DNA from: Clostridia bacterium
Lineage (GTDB): Bacteria; Bacillota; Clostridia; Christensenellales; DTU072
Length of the DNA: 6,009 nucleotides
Assembly (NCBI GenBank): GCA_028699795.1
Contig: JAQVTZ010000112.1
Location: 1 to 6,009 of the forward strand
Direction of reading: 5' to 3'
Part shown: piece by piece, positions 4,684-6,009 of the stretch
Layout of the letters: every line of letters begins with the position of its first letter
Numbering within the stretch: position 1 is the first letter of the stretch
Translations under genes and position numbers: made by a program
The notes under the pieces: model-generated
Told to the model about the DNA's origin: nothing
The model's database searches: none
The model's input: the letters and a program-made list of their open reading frames with translations, nothing else

Positions 4684-6009
4684 ATGAAGCTGTTTGACCT
4701 ATTGATGCCCCGTGAGGGTATCTGCACGGAGCCTTCTCTTTTTTACAAAGTCATAAAAGGCGAAGCTGCTTATTTCCAATCATCACTTCAATTCAAGGAC
4801 GGCGCTATCGTCTCTTTTGAAACCTTTTTCAACTGTTTTTCTGCTGCAAAATACAAAAATTATACAGGAATGAATGTTGTTACCATTCGGCTAGAACTTC
4901 AAGGAGAATTTGATATTCTTGTCGAAAGCGTAACCTACGGTAAACGAAAAAAATTAGCTATGGGGCACCTAAATAACAAAAAGGGTATCCTAAAGGTCAA
5001 CTTAAGCGATTGTTATGAAATAGGCTATTTGACATTTTCCCTTACGGCAAAAGGCGAGGCAAAATTATTGAGCGGTTGTTATGAGCGTGAAGAAGATGCC
5101 CTTCGAACCATTCGTACGGGTGTTGTGATATGCACCTTCCGCCGAGAGCAATATGTGCTTTCCAATTTAAAAAAAATCTGCGCATACGCCGATACCGACC
5201 CTCTTTTGAAAGACAATCTTCATGTTTTTGTGGTAGACAACGGAGGCACATTGGATAAATCTGTTGTCGAAAACGACATAGTGACTCTTATCCACAACCC
5301 CAATTTAGGCGGTTCGGGAGGCTTCTCACGCGGCATGTACGAAGTGTATCAAAGAAGCACAACAGAAGGTTATACCCATATGCTACTTATGGATGACGAT
5401 ATCGTATTTTTCCCAGAAACTCTGCAAAAAACCATTGCTTTTTTGTCATGTGTGAAAGAAGAATATGCCGATTATTCCTTAGGTGGGGGGATGCTGCGGC
5501 TCGATAGACCCTATCATCAACACGAGTTCGGCGCAATGTGGGCGGGGTGGAAAGTAAGTCCTTACAACAACGACAGCGATTTACGCAAGATCTCCGCGCT
5601 TATCGACAACGAAAAGATGGACAATCCCCCGTATTCGGCTTGGTGGTATATGTGTATGCCCGTTAAATTTGTGGCGGAGCACGGTCTTGCCCTTCCGTTG
5701 TTTATCAAGGGCGACGATGTCGAGTACGCGTTGCGCGCCTGCAGCGGCATCATCTTGCTGAACGGGGTAGGCGTTTGGCACGAACCGTTTCATTTGAAGT
5801 TTTCGGCGGAACTCGAATACTATATTAAGCGCAACGAAGCCATTATTGCGGCAATCTATTCTCCCGAACAAACCGTATTCTCCCATATGCGAAAACTGAT
5901 AAGGGCGACCGCCTACCAGCTGGTCTGTCAACGCTACGAGTGGGCAGAGATGTATATCCGCGCTTATCGCGATTTCTTACGCGGTCCACATTACCTCAAC
6001 GCCATAGAC
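4684..6009 (+). CDS. GlfT2-like galactofuranosyltransferase (partial, C-terminus cut by window edge)
   Basis: An open frame of 442 codons runs off the right edge; AAGG about 6 nt ahead supports the ATG at 4684. The order of parts is that of GlfT2-type galactofuranosyltransferases: an N-terminal beta-rich domain (about 1-135), then a GT-A fold with GVVICTFRRE (146-155), VVDNGG (183-188), NPNLGGSGGFSRGM (205-218), the metal/UDP-binding MDDD (236-239), FIKGDDVEYALR (340-351, where the second Asp, D345, fits the catalytic base) and WHEPFH (365-370, with a metal-binding His). The helical C-terminal region begins near 375. Mycobacterial GlfT2 is about 640 residues, so perhaps a third is missing. 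The enzyme should transfer galactofuranose from UDP-Galf to a cell-surface glycan at the cytoplasmic membrane face. It is divergent from the sugar operon and may open a polysaccharide cluster to the right. The family is well supported; Galf specificity is inferred. Confidence 0.9.
   Translation, partial: MKLFDLLMPREGICTEPSLFYKVIKGEAAYFQSSLQFKDGAIVSFETFFNCFSAAKYKNYTGMNVVTIRLELQGEFDILVESVTYGKRKKLAMGHLNNKKGILKVNLSDCYEIGYLTFSLTAKGEAKLLSGCYEREEDALRTIRTGVVICTFRREQYVLSNLKKICAYADTDPLLKDNLHVFVVDNGGTLDKSVVENDIVTLIHNPNLGGSGGFSRGMYEVYQRSTTEGYTHMLLMDDDIVFFPETLQKTIAFLSCVKEEYADYSLGGGMLRLDRPYHQHEFGAMWAGWKVSPYNNDSDLRKISALIDNEKMDNPPYSAWWYMCMPVKFVAEHGLALPLFIKGDDVEYALRACSGIILLNGVGVWHEPFHLKFSAELEYYIKRNEAIIAAIYSPEQTVFSHMRKLIRATAYQLVCQRYEWAEMYIRAYRDFLRGPHYLNAID

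Noticed and set aside
5581..5931. Minus-strand 116-codon open frame
   Set aside because: Antisense to the GlfT2-like gene across its catalytic motifs; no independent support.

Overview
The window looks like chromosomal DNA from a low-to-moderate GC Gram-positive bacterium, most plausibly an uncultured member of the Clostridia. The grounds are AG-rich Shine-Dalgarno sites, several near-consensus vegetative sigma promoters (TTGACA/TATAAT types with 17-bp spacers), a cyclic-di-GMP-I riboswitch, and the kinds of proteins encoded. The lineage is inference; no 16S rRNA or other marker is present.

Layout. (1) Positions 1-272, minus strand: a strong promoter, a compact class-I c-di-GMP (GEMM-I) riboswitch, an SD-overlapping hairpin, and an open frame running off the left edge. 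The regulated gene lies mostly outside the window. (2) 273-1652, minus: a CNNM/CorC-type membrane protein (DUF21, two CBS domains, CorC_HlyC domain) with its own promoter at 1765-1793. Its leader carries a degenerate copy of the end of a repeat element. (3) 1811-4047, minus: a compact operon read in the order ThuA-like protein, sugar-phosphate isomerase/epimerase-like TIM barrel, YgjP/SprT-like zinc metallopeptidase. It is driven by a perfect-consensus promoter at 4120-4148, whose -10 overlaps a 14-bp palindrome. (4) 4048-4683: the divergent intergenic region. It holds heptad repeats (consensus ATTTGTA) interrupted by a 295-bp MITE-like element with 20-bp terminal inverted repeats and a flanking TATTT direct repeat, followed by an extended -10 promoter. 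(5) 4684-6009, plus: a GlfT2-like galactofuranosyltransferase, cut off by the right edge, possibly the first gene of a surface-glycan cluster.

How the parts fit. The ThuA plus isomerase pair suggests catabolism of a sugar or (keto-)glycoside; the third gene has no obvious link to that and may simply ride along. The GlfT2-like gene points to cell-surface polysaccharide synthesis. The riboswitch ties the off-window gene to the motile/sessile second messenger. No rRNA, tRNA, CRISPR array, transposase gene or convincing intrinsic terminator was seen. The most notable non-coding items are the shortened riboswitch with its possible SD-masking switch, and the MITE-like element family with at least one degenerate end elsewhere in the window.
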